DNA of 64,000 bases, taken from NCBI GenBank assembly GCA_018649885.1, contig JABIHA010000020.1:90489-154488 (forward strand), given 5' to 3'. Numbering within the stretch: position 1 is the first letter of the stretch; every line of letters begins with the position of its first letter. The translations under genes were made by a program, and so were the position numbers. Source of the DNA: Bacteriovoracaceae bacterium. GTDB taxonomy: Bacteria > Bdellovibrionota > Bacteriovoracia > Bacteriovoracales > Bacteriovoracaceae. Below the pieces are notes generated by a model, which saw nothing but the letters and a program-made list of their open reading frames with translations, had not been told where the DNA came from and did no database searches. Positions 8,405 to 17,995 of the stretch are shown in pieces.

Positions 8405-9571
8405 TTAATTGCTCAAAATTGATTTGGCGATGACCTCTTTCATGATCTCACTTGTGCCGCCGTAGATTCTTTGAACTCGATTGTCCCGATACAACCTGGA
8501 AATAAGGTACTCATCCATATAGCCATATCCTCCGTGAAGTTGGAGACAGTCATCAATCAACTTAGAGCTCATTTCACTGGCCCAAAGTTTGGCACTAGAG
8601 GCTGAAACGGTAATATCTTTGCCTTCCAGAAACTCGCGGTAACATTTTTGAATATAGGCGTATCCCACATCTAAATTCATCTTCATTTCAGCAAGTTTGT
8701 ACTTTGAGTTTTGAAAGCTTGCTATTTGCCTTCCAAAGGCCTTTCGCTCACTTGTGTACTTGAGCGTCGTCTCGAAGGCACCAAGGGCCTGTCCCATACA
8801 CATAACTGCAATTCCCAGGCGTTCAATACCAAGGTTTTTCATTAAATAGACAAATCCCTCCCCTGCTTTACCCAGCAGGTTTTCTTTTGGAACTTTGCAA
8901 TTTTCAAAAAAGAGCTCACAGGTATCTTGAGCTTTTAGGCCCAGTTTATTAAAGCAGTTTCCACTACTAAATCCAGGTGTATCTCGCTCAACTACAAAAA
9001 GGGAGATTCCAGCATGTGGTTTTCCAGGGGTGGCCTCTGTTCTGGCAACCACCACTATAATGTCAGCGCTCATACCATTACTTATAAATGTTTTTTGCCC
9101 GTTAAGAACCCACTGATCTCCGACTAGTTCAGCTTTAGTAGAAATATTGGCCAGGTCAGAGCCAACTGCTGGCTCAGTCATGGCAATAGCGCCAATTTTT
9201 TTGCCACAGGCCATATCGGGGATCCATTTGAGCTTTTGCTCATGGGTCCCGAAATGATTAATGTAATTGGCAGTTAAGTCACTGTGGACTGCAAAGCCGA
9301 CGGCCGTAGCAGAAGCACCCGCCTTCATCAATTGATGGTAAATAATCGCAGAGTAGCGAAAGTCAAGGCCAAGGCCTCCATACTTTTCTTCTTGAGTAAG
9401 GCATAAAAGGCCTAACTCACCCGCTTCACACCAAACCTGCCTAGGCATGATCCCTTGCTTTTCCCAGCTTGGATGATTTGGAGTAACTGAATTTGTAATC
9501 CACTTATCTATGGTATCTTGAAACTCAAGAATTTGATCATCTTCAAATAGGTTCACTCTAAGCTCCTTCAT
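8405..9571 (-). CDS. Acyl-CoA dehydrogenase (IVD/LCAD-type base position)
   Basis: I chose the ATG at 9571 (388 residues) over a GTG at 9598. The sequence shows the full acyl-CoA dehydrogenase order: N-terminal helices, FAD loop AIAMTEPAVGSDLANIST, QKTFISNG, and the C-terminal LHGGYGYMDEY and YGGTSEI blocks. The canonical MCAD-type catalytic Glu position is Gly in YGGTSE, and a Glu is present in GIERL, the position used by isovaleryl- and long-chain acyl-CoA dehydrogenases. It is last in the tetR-fadI-fadJ operon and overlaps fadJ by 14 bases, so it should supply the first step of the same beta-oxidation cycle. Electrons would go to ETF. Confidence 0.93.
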   Translation of the reverse strand: MKELRVNLFEDDQILEFQDTIDKWITNSVTPNHPSWEKQGIMPRQVWCEAGELGLLCLTQEEKYGGLGLDFRYSAIIYHQLMKAGASATAVGFAVHSDLTANYINHFGTHEQKLKWIPDMACGKKIGAIAMTEPAVGSDLANISTKAELVGDQWVLNGQKTFISNGMSADIIVVVARTEATPGKPHAGISLFVVERDTPGFSSGNCFNKLGLKAQDTCELFFENCKVPKENLLGKAGEGFVYLMKNLGIERLGIAVMCMGQALGAFETTLKYTSERKAFGRQIASFQNSKYKLAEMKMNLDVGYAYIQKCYREFLEGKDITVSASSAKLWASEMSSKLIDDCLQLHGGYGYMDEYLISRLYRDNRVQRIYGGTSEIMKEVIAKSILSN

Positions 9572-11753
9572 CGACTTCTGGATGAAATAGTTTTCCACGC
9601 TCTAAATGATCATTCAAAATAGGTGAAACTTCAAATCTTTCGCCAAATTTATCTTCTAGCATCGCCATATTCTTTTTAAAGTGAGCGTGGCCAATAGAAT
9701 CGATGTAGTGAAAGGGGCCTCCCAGCATTGGAGGAAAACCAAGACCTAAAACGGCTCCGATGTCTCCATCGACTGGACTCAACAGAACTCCTTCGTCCAT
9801 GCATCTTAAGGCCTCATTAATAAATCGGTAAGCGAGTCTCATTTGAATGATTTCATTGTCTGTACAAGTACTGCTATTTTTTAGGCTATACTGCTGAATA
9901 ATCTCGAGGGCCTCAGGATTAATCTCCTTGCCTTTTGGTTTAAACATTTTAGAGGCAAGACCAGTGGGCCTATCTTCATAAAGAAAAAATCCTTTTTTAC
10001 TTTTTCTGCCGTAAAGACCTTTCTCACTAAGTTTATTTAAAATAGGATCTTTTACATTGCGAAGCTTCGATCCAATTCTTTGTGATAAAAAATCAGATAT
10101 ATGAGCAGCCGTATCAATTCCTACCTCATCAAAAAGAGTAACTGGTCCAACAGGAAACCCAAAGTCTTTCATAAGATTGTCGAGTTTTTTAAAATCTATT
10201 CCCTCTTGTAATAATAAGATGGATTCATCCATCAAGGCAGCAAGGACTCTTGTGGTATAAAATCCAGGAGAATCTTTGACCACAATGACTGTTTTTCCCT
10301 GGTCAAGACCCATTTGTACCGCCCTTGCGATTGCCTGCTCAGAGTTTTTCTCATGCCCAATAACTTCTAGTAGAGGCATTTTGTTAACAGGAGAAAAATA
10401 ATGCATGCCCACAATATTTTCTGGTCGTGCTGCCTTTGAGGCCACTTCTGCGATGGGAATTGCCGAGGTATTTGTGGCAATTATGCAGTCTTCGGCGCAA
10501 ACTTCTTCAAGCTGGGCGATAACTTTGTGTTTTAAATCGATATCTTCGAAAACGGCCTCTATAACAAAATCAACACGATCAAATTGTTTAAGATCAGTTT
10601 GAGCTCCAAGCTTTGCCATTAAGCGATCTCTTTCAAAGGAATTAATGGCACGTTTTTTACATCTTCTATTTAGCTCATCCCAGATCACTTTTTTTCCACG
10701 ACCTAACCCTTCATTGTTTACATCTTTTAAAATAACCTCTTTTCCTTTTAATAAACTCACAAGTCCAATGCCTGCCCCCATTTGACCGGCCCCAATAACA
10801 GCAAGAGTTGAATCCTTTTTTTCAGGTTTACCTCTGCTATTTTTTTTCAGGTTGGTATTTCCAAAAAAAAGTGAAATTAAGCTCTTTGCTTGGGTGGATT
10901 GAGTGAGCACACCAAACTCTTTGATTTCTCTTTCATAGCCGGCGGGTTTGCCTTTGTTAATTCCAGTTTCAACAGCATTGATGAGAGCAAAAGGAGCAGG
11001 ATAGAGCCCTCTGGTTTTCTTTTTAATCATCGCCCTGGCCTGATTGAATAGTATTGCCCTTCCAGCAGGATTTCCTTCTAGTAGTTTTTCGGCAGTGGAA
11101 GAGGTTTTATTTTTATGTTCTAACTCTCCACTTATAAGTTTTTTGCACACACTCATTGAAGTCTCTTGAAGACCCCAATGAGATACAACTTGGTCGATCA
11201 TTCCAATTTTTTTGGCCTGCTTGCTCCTGATATTTCGACCTGTAAGCATTAAATCTAGGGCCTTTTGAATTCCTACTCTTGGTGGAAGCCTTTGAGGAGC
11301 ACCTCCAGCAGGAAAGAGTCCTAGAAGTATTTCAGGACAGGCAAGTACAGTTTTTGGATGGTCGGTGGCAATTAAATAGTGACAGCCAAGCGCCATTTCA
11401 ACTCCTCCACCCAAACAAACACCGTGAATGGCGGCGACAACAGGCTTTTTACAATCTTCAATGCTTTGAAATGCCCTTTGTCCCCTACGTGGAATTTCTT
11501 CCCCTTTTTCTATGGTATCTGCATCTTGTAAAATTTTAACATCTGCTCCCGCCATAAAGCAGTTTTCTTTGGTGGAGATAAATACAGCGCCTTTGACTTC
11601 TGGGGCCTTATTCACAAATTCCATTGAAGATTCAATTTCATTTAAAAATGTCTCATTTAGTGTATTCACTTTTTCGCCTGGATTATTAATTCTAATAATA
11701 GCGATTTCATCAATAACTTCAATTTTTAAGATGGTATGATCGGGTGTTGTCAT
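9558..11753 (-). CDS. fadJ: Fatty-acid oxidation complex alpha subunit FadJ (enoyl-CoA hydratase/3-hydroxyacyl-CoA dehydrogenase)
   Basis: The start is the ATG at 11753, six bases after AAGGAG; an in-frame ATG at 11771 lies within the fadI stop. The N-terminal crotonase domain (about 1-280) has MAGADVKIL and HGVCLGGGVEMALGCHY. The NAD-binding domain begins AVIGAGQMGAG (about residue 320) and continues with IATNTSAIPI and GMHYFSPVNKMPLLEV, the 3-hydroxyacyl-CoA dehydrogenase signature; a C-terminal 3HCDH domain follows. About 731 residues is normal for FadJ/FadB. It is coupled to fadI upstream and the acyl-CoA dehydrogenase downstream. Confidence 0.95.
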   Translation of the reverse strand: MTTPDHTILKIEVIDEIAIIRINNPGEKVNTLNETFLNEIESSMEFVNKAPEVKGAVFISTKENCFMAGADVKILQDADTIEKGEEIPRRGQRAFQSIEDCKKPVVAAIHGVCLGGGVEMALGCHYLIATDHPKTVLACPEILLGLFPAGGAPQRLPPRVGIQKALDLMLTGRNIRSKQAKKIGMIDQVVSHWGLQETSMSVCKKLISGELEHKNKTSSTAEKLLEGNPAGRAILFNQARAMIKKKTRGLYPAPFALINAVETGINKGKPAGYEREIKEFGVLTQSTQAKSLISLFFGNTNLKKNSRGKPEKKDSTLAVIGAGQMGAGIGLVSLLKGKEVILKDVNNEGLGRGKKVIWDELNRRCKKRAINSFERDRLMAKLGAQTDLKQFDRVDFVIEAVFEDIDLKHKVIAQLEEVCAEDCIIATNTSAIPIAEVASKAARPENIVGMHYFSPVNKMPLLEVIGHEKNSEQAIARAVQMGLDQGKTVIVVKDSPGFYTTRVLAALMDESILLLQEGIDFKKLDNLMKDFGFPVGPVTLFDEVGIDTAAHISDFLSQRIGSKLRNVKDPILNKLSEKGLYGRKSKKGFFLYEDRPTGLASKMFKPKGKEINPEALEIIQQYSLKNSSTCTDNEIIQMRLAYRFINEALRCMDEGVLLSPVDGDIGAVLGLGFPPMLGGPFHYIDSIGHAHFKKNMAMLEDKFGERFEVSPILNDHLERGKLFHPEVDEGA

Positions 11754-11770
11754 CACTTGCTCCTTATTCA

Positions 11771-13060
11771 TTACATATTAGGATTTTCTAAAAGCATCGC
11801 CAGCCCATGGCCTCCGGCCGCACAACCACTCACTACGCTGTAGCGTGAACCACTCTTTGCGAGCCTGCTAGCGGCCGTCATCACGAGTCTTGCTCCGGTT
11901 GCACCAAATGGGTGCCCAAGCGCCAGTGATCCACCAAAAATATTAAGCTGGTCCATGGGGATCTCTCCAATGGCATCAATGTTAAAGATATTTTTTGATA
12001 GAGTTTTTGAATCCATCACTTTTAAATTGGCCACCATTTGTGAAGCAAATGCTTCATGTATTTCCCAAACACCAATATCTTTAATACACAGGTGGTTTTT
12101 TTCGAGAAGCTTGGTAATGGCGAGGCTTGGACCCAGGAGTAAATCATCTAAAGGTTCTGTCCCCGCAGTGATGTAATCCTTAATTATGGCCTTTGCCAAA
12201 AATCCTTGTTCAGCTGCGTATTCTTTTTCCATTAAAAGTACTGCTGCTCCTCCATCTGATAAAAATGAAGAGTTGGCCGCCGTTATTTGACCAAAGTTTC
12301 TATCAAATGAGGTACTTAATTTGGCCATACTCTCCAGGCTACTATCACCTCGGGGACCATTGTCTCGCTCGATTGTTTTAAATTCAGGCGCCAGTGAAAT
12401 TGAGCAAACCTCACCTTCATATTCTCCAGCTTCCCATGCCTGACTTGCCCTTTGGTGTGAGGAAAGTGAAAATTGATCAGCCTCTTCGCGAGTAACCCCA
12501 ATTCTTTTTGCTAGTCTTTCACAACTTGCTCCCATTGTGAGTCCTGTAGAAAACTCTGTAACTGAAGGAACATCTGGGATTAAATCTTTTATTGAGAGTT
12601 TTTTGACCTCATTTAGATAGTCAACAGGACCTTTTGCCTTTTGCAGTTTAATCAAGGCCTTTCTGATTTTTTTTGAGTGCCTAATAGGAAAATCAGATAG
12701 TGTTTCTGCCCCTCCTGAAATGGCCACCTTGTAGCGACTCAAGCTCATTTGATCAAAAGCAAGCCCAACTGCTATATTGGAAGAGATGCAGGCCATGCTA
12801 ACTGTAAATGCACTTGCCACAGGGGGAAGAGAGTTTCCAAGTAGAACCTCCCTTGCCATATTAGGTGCCTTGGGATCACTGATCACTGTGCCCATCACAA
12901 CTTGTTCAATTAAATCCCTTGCTATGCCACTTTTTTTCAACAGCCCTTGGGTGGCCAATCTACCAAGATCGTGTGAGGCCAAATTTTCAAAGGCCCCATT
13001 ACTTCGAATAAAGGGTGTTCTTACCCCATCAATAACAGCTACTTCTTTTACTTGTTGCAT
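11771..13060 (-). CDS. fadI: Acetyl-CoA acyltransferase (thiolase) FadI
   Basis: The ATG at 13060 is preferred because CGGAG lies six bases ahead; the upstream ATG at 13081 lies inside tetR without a site. The protein has 429 residues. The thiolase nucleophile is Cys91 in SMACISSN, the second active site is IHEAFASQM, and the end has GGSLALGHPFGATGAR and SGCAAGGHG. It performs the last beta-oxidation step, releasing acetyl-CoA, and should form the FadIJ complex with the next gene (TAATG overlap). Length above 420 favours FadI over FadA. Confidence 0.95.
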   Translation of the reverse strand: MQQVKEVAVIDGVRTPFIRSNGAFENLASHDLGRLATQGLLKKSGIARDLIEQVVMGTVISDPKAPNMAREVLLGNSLPPVASAFTVSMACISSNIAVGLAFDQMSLSRYKVAISGGAETLSDFPIRHSKKIRKALIKLQKAKGPVDYLNEVKKLSIKDLIPDVPSVTEFSTGLTMGASCERLAKRIGVTREEADQFSLSSHQRASQAWEAGEYEGEVCSISLAPEFKTIERDNGPRGDSSLESMAKLSTSFDRNFGQITAANSSFLSDGGAAVLLMEKEYAAEQGFLAKAIIKDYITAGTEPLDDLLLGPSLAITKLLEKNHLCIKDIGVWEIHEAFASQMVANLKVMDSKTLSKNIFNIDAIGEIPMDQLNIFGGSLALGHPFGATGARLVMTAASRLAKSGSRYSVVSGCAAGGHGLAMLLENPNM

Positions 13061-13629
13061 TTTAACTCCGATTTTCTCCAAATCCCATCAATAAGCATAT
13101 CTACTAATATATTAAAACTTTGTTCTGCATCCACTTGTATCACCAAATTTTCTTGTTCTTCTAAATCTACAAATCCATGAATACTACTGCGGACAAATCG
13201 CACCATGTGAATACTAAACTCCTCTCGCATATTGAGAGTGCTCAAAAATTTAGTTAACAGTCGAACAGGCTTTAGTGTGACTCTTTTTAATTCTTTGTCA
13301 TTTTTATCAATTGGAATTGTCATGGTTTCATAAATCCCAGAGTGTTCTTGGTAAAAATCTCTATAGGCAAAACATAATTTACGAAAACCATCTTTACCTT
13401 CAAGTCCTTGAGTATCTAGTTGTAATTTTTCAAAGAGCATCTCATTGGTTTTAATTTGAACGGCCCTGATTAAGTCCTTTAGACCATCAAAGTGGTTATA
13501 AAGGGAGGGAGATTTCATATTCATTTTTTTGGCCACATCGCCCAGCTGGAAATTGTTTAATCCGTTTTGATCAATTAGCTGAGTGGCCGCCTCAATTATT
13601 TCATCTGTCGACTTACCAATTCTACCCAC
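13048..13629 (-). CDS. TetR-family repressor of the fadIJ operon
   Basis: The protein has 193 residues and starts with GTG at 13629 behind AGAGGA. The N-terminal HTH is typical: IIEAATQLIDQNGLNNFQLGDVAKKMNMKSPSLYNHF. The C-terminal part (KELKRVTLKPVRLL...VRSSIHGFVDLEE) resembles the TetR_C_33/WHG ligand domain. It is the first gene of the operon and overlaps fadI by 13 bases. A perfect palindrome sits 15 bases upstream of its start, so it most likely represses its own operon until an acyl-CoA binds. The ligand is inferred from the gene context. Confidence 0.9.
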   Translation of the reverse strand: MGRIGKSTDEIIEAATQLIDQNGLNNFQLGDVAKKMNMKSPSLYNHFDGLKDLIRAVQIKTNEMLFEKLQLDTQGLEGKDGFRKLCFAYRDFYQEHSGIYETMTIPIDKNDKELKRVTLKPVRLLTKFLSTLNMREEFSIHMVRFVRSSIHGFVDLEEQENLVIQVDAEQSFNILVDMLIDGIWRKSELKCNK

Positions 13630-13644
13630 GCAATCCTCTCAAAA

Positions 13645-13669
13645 AATAAACTAACCCGATTAGTTTATT
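13645..13669. promoter_or_regulatory. Palindromic operator for the TetR regulator
   Basis: AATAAACTAA and TTAGTTTATT are perfect 10-base arms around a CCCGA centre. The site ends just upstream of the ribosome site of tetR, where a bound repressor would block transcription. The TetR family typically binds sites of this size and form. The rest of 13670-13925 is A/T-rich and contains the start region of the divergent plus-strand gene, with no other gene seen. Confidence 0.75.
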
Positions 13670-13925
13670 CAAAATAACGCCGATTCCAGCTAAATGCAAG
13701 TCTGAAAAATTGCCTATTTATTGAAATGTTTCGAATAACAACAAGCGTCAAGAAACCTCAAAACTTCATCTGTAGTGGAAACTCCATAGAAAACTAATAC
13801 CTTTTTTTTCTTCCAAAACTTTGATTAAGAATTTTATTGCTAACGCGTGACGAATCTACACATCGCATTGACACCATCAATTCGCTGAGCAATCTTGCCT
13901 TAATTAATTTAAATTTGGAGAAACA

Positions 13926-14291
13926 ATGAAGTATTTATTACTACTTACCCTATTACTTTCTACAAGTGCATTTGCCAGAATCAGTCAAAGTGGCGCTGTT
14001 CAAGTGGCCCTAGAAGAAATGCAAAGAGAGGGTGGCTCTCACTTTGGAACCGATTCATGGAAAGATTATCTCGATATAACGACGGTTGTATCTAAGAAAG
14101 AATATAAGAAAATGTTAAAAATATCCTCAAAAAATGGAAACACAGATTTTTCAGATTTTCTAACTCAGTACCCTTACAGTGAAAATTTCTATGTAAATGT
14201 TGAAGTCAGCGATTGTGTTATTCAATGGATTCTTTATGTTGTGAATAAGAGTTCTGGTAAGCTAGTTGACCAAATTTCTGATCAAGAATAA
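13926..14291 (+). CDS. Small secreted protein of unknown function
   Basis: The protein has 121 residues with a clear signal peptide (MKYLLLLTLLLSTSAFA). The mature part is about 100 residues with one cysteine (SDCVIQWILYVV). The layout of SGAVQVALEEMQREG...DITTVVSKKEYKKM is weakly like small periplasmic PepSY-like domains, but this is not firm. The ribosome site is GGAGAAACA. It stands alone between tetR (divergent) and the metzincin-like gene. The 210 bases to the next gene contain only a minus-strand open frame I do not trust. Confidence 0.6.
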   Translation: MKYLLLLTLLLSTSAFARISQSGAVQVALEEMQREGGSHFGTDSWKDYLDITTVVSKKEYKKMLKISSKNGNTDFSDFLTQYPYSENFYVNVEVSDCVIQWILYVVNKSSGKLVDQISDQE

Positions 14292-14501
14292 AAAATCTAA
14301 TTTTTGCTATCCCTCGCTACATAGAGCATCGTGATAGTCTTTTTTGAAAAAATAATTTAGGTGGGGGCGATTGGCAGGGTGTGAATGATCGCCTAGAAGC
14401 ATGCCGCTAAAAGTGCAGCTACCTGCCATTCCCAAACAAGAAGACCGTCTAGATTGGTCAACTACCCTCTTGTTTAGATTCAAACTTTCCGAAAAGACCA
14501 G

Positions 14502-15686
14502 GTGGCAATAAATATTCAAAATATATTACGACTAGTTTTGCTATCCATTTTGTTGGTAGAAAGCAAAAGTTTGCTGAGTTGTGAAAGAGGTCTCCTGATT
14601 GAAGCTGAAACCCCAGAAGGGTTGATCGATTCAATTGATGGCATAGCTGTTAAACAAGAAAGAGAACCTGCTGCAGAAAAAGCTGATTATCGAATGAATT
14701 GTGATTCTATGCCCTACAAATTGGTGGGTCGTGGAAGCGAAGATCATAAGTTAATACAAAGAGGAAATAACTGTGTCGACAAAAGCTGTGTCGACGAGGG
14801 TGACGAAGAGCTTTTGAGTGTTTTTGATGAGGTTTTTGATGAGGGAGTAGCATGCTTGATGGGCCAGGCGAAACAAACTGCAGCTAATGCGATTGACCCT
14901 CTTGTTATTGAAGGATTAATGGAGAAAATTAAAAATAGAATCCCCTTAACAAGTGATGAGATTGCCACAGTTAAATCAAATTTTTCACTCAAAAATGCGG
15001 CACTTATTAGCTCACTCGCCAGTGGTAATGGTGATTTTGCAAAATTGATTGATTTGCAATCACAAAGTCCTGCGATTCGTGAATATGGCGTCAATAAATA
15101 TCATTTACGTTTGAGAAAAGAAGAAGAATTGGATCAGCTATACAACCCAACCAATAGATCGCGAGTAAAATTTTACTGCTCTTCGAACGATGATATTTCT
15201 ATACATGAAACAATTAATGGAGCTACATTTGTAGCTTCCATTGGCCCTGAACTTGGGTTCTCGCCCTTTGTTATGCGCGCGGCCTATCTTGGGGGAGTCG
15301 CATGGCCTAGAGTGAATTTAAAAAGGCATGTCTTTTACAATACCTTTCCCAACTGGAAAGAGTCGACTAAGGCAGCTATTTTTCATGAGTTGTTCCACAA
15401 TATTGGCTACCCTCATGGCAATAATATCAACAGCATTACCCTTGGGGATAAGGCCATTCCCGTCCATACGGCCTGTACTATTTGTTGTTTTCCAAATGGT
15501 AATACATCTCCCAGTATAGGTTCTTCGCCGACATGTCTTGTGGAGGATCGCCAGCATGCGTGCCGCATATGTCGAGGTGATTATGGATCATCTAAGGAAG
15601 AAATAAAATCCCAGACTTACCAAAATGCAGAAAAAAAATACTTAAAAAGAACTTCGATGTGTACTAGTTATGGAAACCCGCAATAA
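14502..15686 (+). CDS. Secreted metzincin-like zinc metalloprotease
   Basis: The protein has 394 residues. The metzincin-type zinc motif HExxHxxGxxH is complete as HELFHNIGYPH at about residues 290-300. A Cys-rich segment follows (HTACTICCFPNG, TCLVEDRQHACRICRG), which could be disulfide-bonded or a metal site. The N-terminus is hydrophobic and ends LLSC, so it is exported and may be a lipoprotein. The GTG start at 14502 has only a weak ribosome site. No known metzincin subfamily is obvious and no Met-turn is clear. A role in degrading host or prey protein is inference. Confidence 0.75.
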   Translation: MAINIQNILRLVLLSILLVESKSLLSCERGLLIEAETPEGLIDSIDGIAVKQEREPAAEKADYRMNCDSMPYKLVGRGSEDHKLIQRGNNCVDKSCVDEGDEELLSVFDEVFDEGVACLMGQAKQTAANAIDPLVIEGLMEKIKNRIPLTSDEIATVKSNFSLKNAALISSLASGNGDFAKLIDLQSQSPAIREYGVNKYHLRLRKEEELDQLYNPTNRSRVKFYCSSNDDISIHETINGATFVASIGPELGFSPFVMRAAYLGGVAWPRVNLKRHVFYNTFPNWKESTKAAIFHELFHNIGYPHGNNINSITLGDKAIPVHTACTICCFPNGNTSPSIGSSPTCLVEDRQHACRICRGDYGSSKEEIKSQTYQNAEKKYLKRTSMCTSYGNPQ

Positions 15687-15746
15687 GTATGAAAACTAAA
15701 ACTTATAAAACGTTTTGCAGAAGATATTACACTGAATGCCAAATTT

Positions 15747-16466
15747 TCAAATAATGCCCGCGCAAATCTCTTCAAAAATCCCAAGAGACTCCTGGCTTTT
15801 TCTAACTCGCCTGCATTCATCAATCGATACAGGATCTAGGCTTTCCCACCTATCAAAAACCATCTTAGCCTCTTTGCTAATTATCTCTATCTCATATTTT
15901 TCGGCCATATATCTATAAACCCTAGCAACGTCACCTTTACGATTCTCTGGTGGCTCCATTTTTCGGCCTTTAATTTCGATATCACAACCACCATATGCTC
16001 TTTTTTCACCAGCAATTTCAAAGTAGTTGTATTTAGATCTAAGAGCATTCACTTGCCCAATGGCCGGAACAATATTTATTCTATCTGCTTCCATTTTTCT
16101 AAACTTAGCACTCACTTTTTTTGCACATTTTCTTCCCTTATACCTTCTTCCCTTTGAACGCACACATTTTCTATGACCCTTTCGCCACATTTTAAAATGC
16201 CTTCCAAAATTTTCTGTAGAAACAATGTGCCCCCACTCAACCATGTGGGGTAGTTTCACGTAATTTGCACTTGGCCTATATTCTTGAAATCTACGAAACT
16301 CAAATTTTGAATTAAATTTTTCACCGCAATAAAAACTCTTCCCGCCACTGGTGTGCTGGGCCTTCAAAAGTTTTTTACTTTCAGCAAAGCTTTTCTTTGA
16401 GCTGGCCTGTACATTAAATTGTCCAACCAATCCAAGCACTACAAGAAATAGCTTTAATAATCTCAC
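15747..16466 (-). CDS. endA: Secreted endonuclease I (EndA/Dns family)
   Basis: The protein has 239 residues, the usual family length, with a signal peptide ending near QASSKK. Family landmarks are VEWGHIVST (catalytic His in EWGH), MEADRINIVPAIGQVNALRS, and NRKGDVARVYRYMA; paired Cys are present. EndA/Dns degrades double-stranded DNA in the periplasm or outside the cell. The start is a GTG behind AAGGGA. In a predator this would help digest foreign DNA, but that role is inferred. It converges with the metzincin-like gene. Confidence 0.9.
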   Translation of the reverse strand: MRLLKLFLVVLGLVGQFNVQASSKKSFAESKKLLKAQHTSGGKSFYCGEKFNSKFEFRRFQEYRPSANYVKLPHMVEWGHIVSTENFGRHFKMWRKGHRKCVRSKGRRYKGRKCAKKVSAKFRKMEADRINIVPAIGQVNALRSKYNYFEIAGEKRAYGGCDIEIKGRKMEPPENRKGDVARVYRYMAEKYEIEIISKEAKMVFDRWESLDPVSIDECRRVRKSQESLGIFEEICAGII

Positions 16467-16549
16467 AAAAATAATCCCTTTAAAAAATACAATCTTACTC
16501 CAGTGTACTAGGTAATAAAGGAATTGTCAGAATAAGTGGGTAGTAGTAA

Positions 16550-16822
16550 ATTTTTAAATATGAGAAAATTCCCTTCATCCAAAAAGTTCAATATAGGACT
16601 CTATTTGGGCCGTATTTCCCGACTGAGCCGCTTCCAGGTAAAAATAGTTGTGAAACATTGTCAAAATTAACCAATTGGTTAAATAGGCCCTCACCCAGCA
16701 GTAAGAGCTCTGCAAATACGAGTGCTTGTATGGATACTCAGCTTAAAATAGTTTTAAAAAAAATTGAAATATACCGCAAGCATTTAAGGCGCAAAAGATA
16801 CGCTGACACCCAATTGTTCTGA
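16550..16822 (+). pseudogene. Start-less open frame, possible 3' remnant of a secreted-protein gene
   Basis: Between endA and the next gene (16467-16903) a plus-strand frame is open for 90 codons from a TAA to the TGA at 16820. It has no ATG, GTG or TTG in its first half, yet its composition is coding-like (LFGPYFPTEPLPGKNSCETL, then a Lys/Arg-rich helix and a TQLF end). It may be the end of a gene whose start was deleted. No family is recognised. The rest of the gap is A/T-rich with no other feature. Confidence 0.3.
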
Positions 16823-16903
16823 AATTCTAGTAATGATTACAACGAAGACTATCCCCCTCAAAAGCTACTGTAGTGTCACCCTATATTAATCAGGGGAGAA
16901 ATT

Positions 16904-17995
16904 ATGGGAAAGCTACATTTAGTTTTAGGACTATCAGCACTAATTGCGATCAACTCAATTTGCGCGCAAACAATTTGCTCTAAGTCCAAAAGAAGAGAAG
17001 CTTTCGAGCAAGCCACGGCTACTAGTCAGCACTTCCAACTTGATTGCCATTTAACATTTAGTAGTCCAGGAGATGTTATAACTAAAAGAATTGTATTTGC
17101 TGGATCTAAATCTAGTAATGTCATTTTAAATTGTAATGGAGGAAGCATAAACTATACAGATTTTGGGGATAAAAACGGCTATATAGACGCTGTAACAATT
17201 AAATCTTTAAAATATGGAAGTGATCCACTAGAAGGCTATTCAAGGCCTGAGAATACCACCATCGAAAACTGTAAAATAAATGGATCCATGAGAATTAAAG
17301 GAATGGGTTCAAATGGTGAGGCAGAGGCGATAAAATATTCATCACGAATTTCTGGCCACACACAGCGTATTCGAAATAGCTCTCCTACAGGGATTGTTGT
17401 CCAAAATACAATCATTAATAGTGTAACAGGAAGGATACCTCTATATATTGCCCCAGGGGTAACATACACATATGTTAGTGGCTCTGAGTTTAAAGGTTAT
17501 AGCGCAAGTGTAGGAATTTATCTTGATACTGAATCGGGATATAACACTTTCGATGGTAACTATATTCATGTTTCAACTGACGTAAGAGAGCAAGTTGCCA
17601 TAGATTCATCAAATCACAATGTCTTTAGCTCAAATTTATTTTCTGCAATTAATCACGGGGGAATTTACCTTTATAGAAACTGCGGTGAAGGTGGAACTAT
17701 TAGACATACATCTCCACAACACAACGAAATCGTTTTTAATAAATTTTACTACAAACACTACGATGGTCCTAACCAGGCCATAGTTCTTGGATCTCGGCAA
17801 GGACGAAGGTCATATTGCTCACTCGATAAGGGTTTTCCATTTGGAAGCAGTGTCAGCAACTTGGATCATGCTCGGTATAATATTGTAACCGACAATCTGT
17901 TTTTAAATAGAAATCCATCAAATTATATCGACGACGAAGGTGATGACAATTTTGTGAAATTTAATCGACAGGTTAGTAGTTTCGTAGGCCTTTAG
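16904..17995 (+). CDS. Secreted right-handed beta-helix protein
   Basis: The protein has 363 residues with a signal peptide (MGKLHLVLGLSALIAINSICAQ). The rest shows rungs typical of parallel beta-helix proteins: ENTTIENCKINGSMRIKGMG, TGIVVQNTIINSVTG, GYNTFDGNYIHVST, SNHNVFSSNLFSAINHGGIYL, HNEIVFNKFYY, RYNIVTDNLFLNRNPS. Such folds occur in polysaccharide lyases and in non-catalytic surface proteins; I see no clear catalytic residues. The ribosome site AGGGGAGA is strong. It is a single gene. The 382 bases to the next gene hold no gene I can support. Confidence 0.75.
   Translation: MGKLHLVLGLSALIAINSICAQTICSKSKRREAFEQATATSQHFQLDCHLTFSSPGDVITKRIVFAGSKSSNVILNCNGGSINYTDFGDKNGYIDAVTIKSLKYGSDPLEGYSRPENTTIENCKINGSMRIKGMGSNGEAEAIKYSSRISGHTQRIRNSSPTGIVVQNTIINSVTGRIPLYIAPGVTYTYVSGSEFKGYSASVGIYLDTESGYNTFDGNYIHVSTDVREQVAIDSSNHNVFSSNLFSAINHGGIYLYRNCGEGGTIRHTSPQHNEIVFNKFYYKHYDGPNQAIVLGSRQGRRSYCSLDKGFPFGSSVSNLDHARYNIVTDNLFLNRNPSNYIDDEGDDNFVKFNRQVSSFVGL

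Noticed and set aside
14307..14519. Minus-strand 70-residue ORF between the small secreted protein and the metzincin-like gene
   Set aside because: No ribosome site, it overlaps the start of the metzincin-like gene, and no family resemblance was found.
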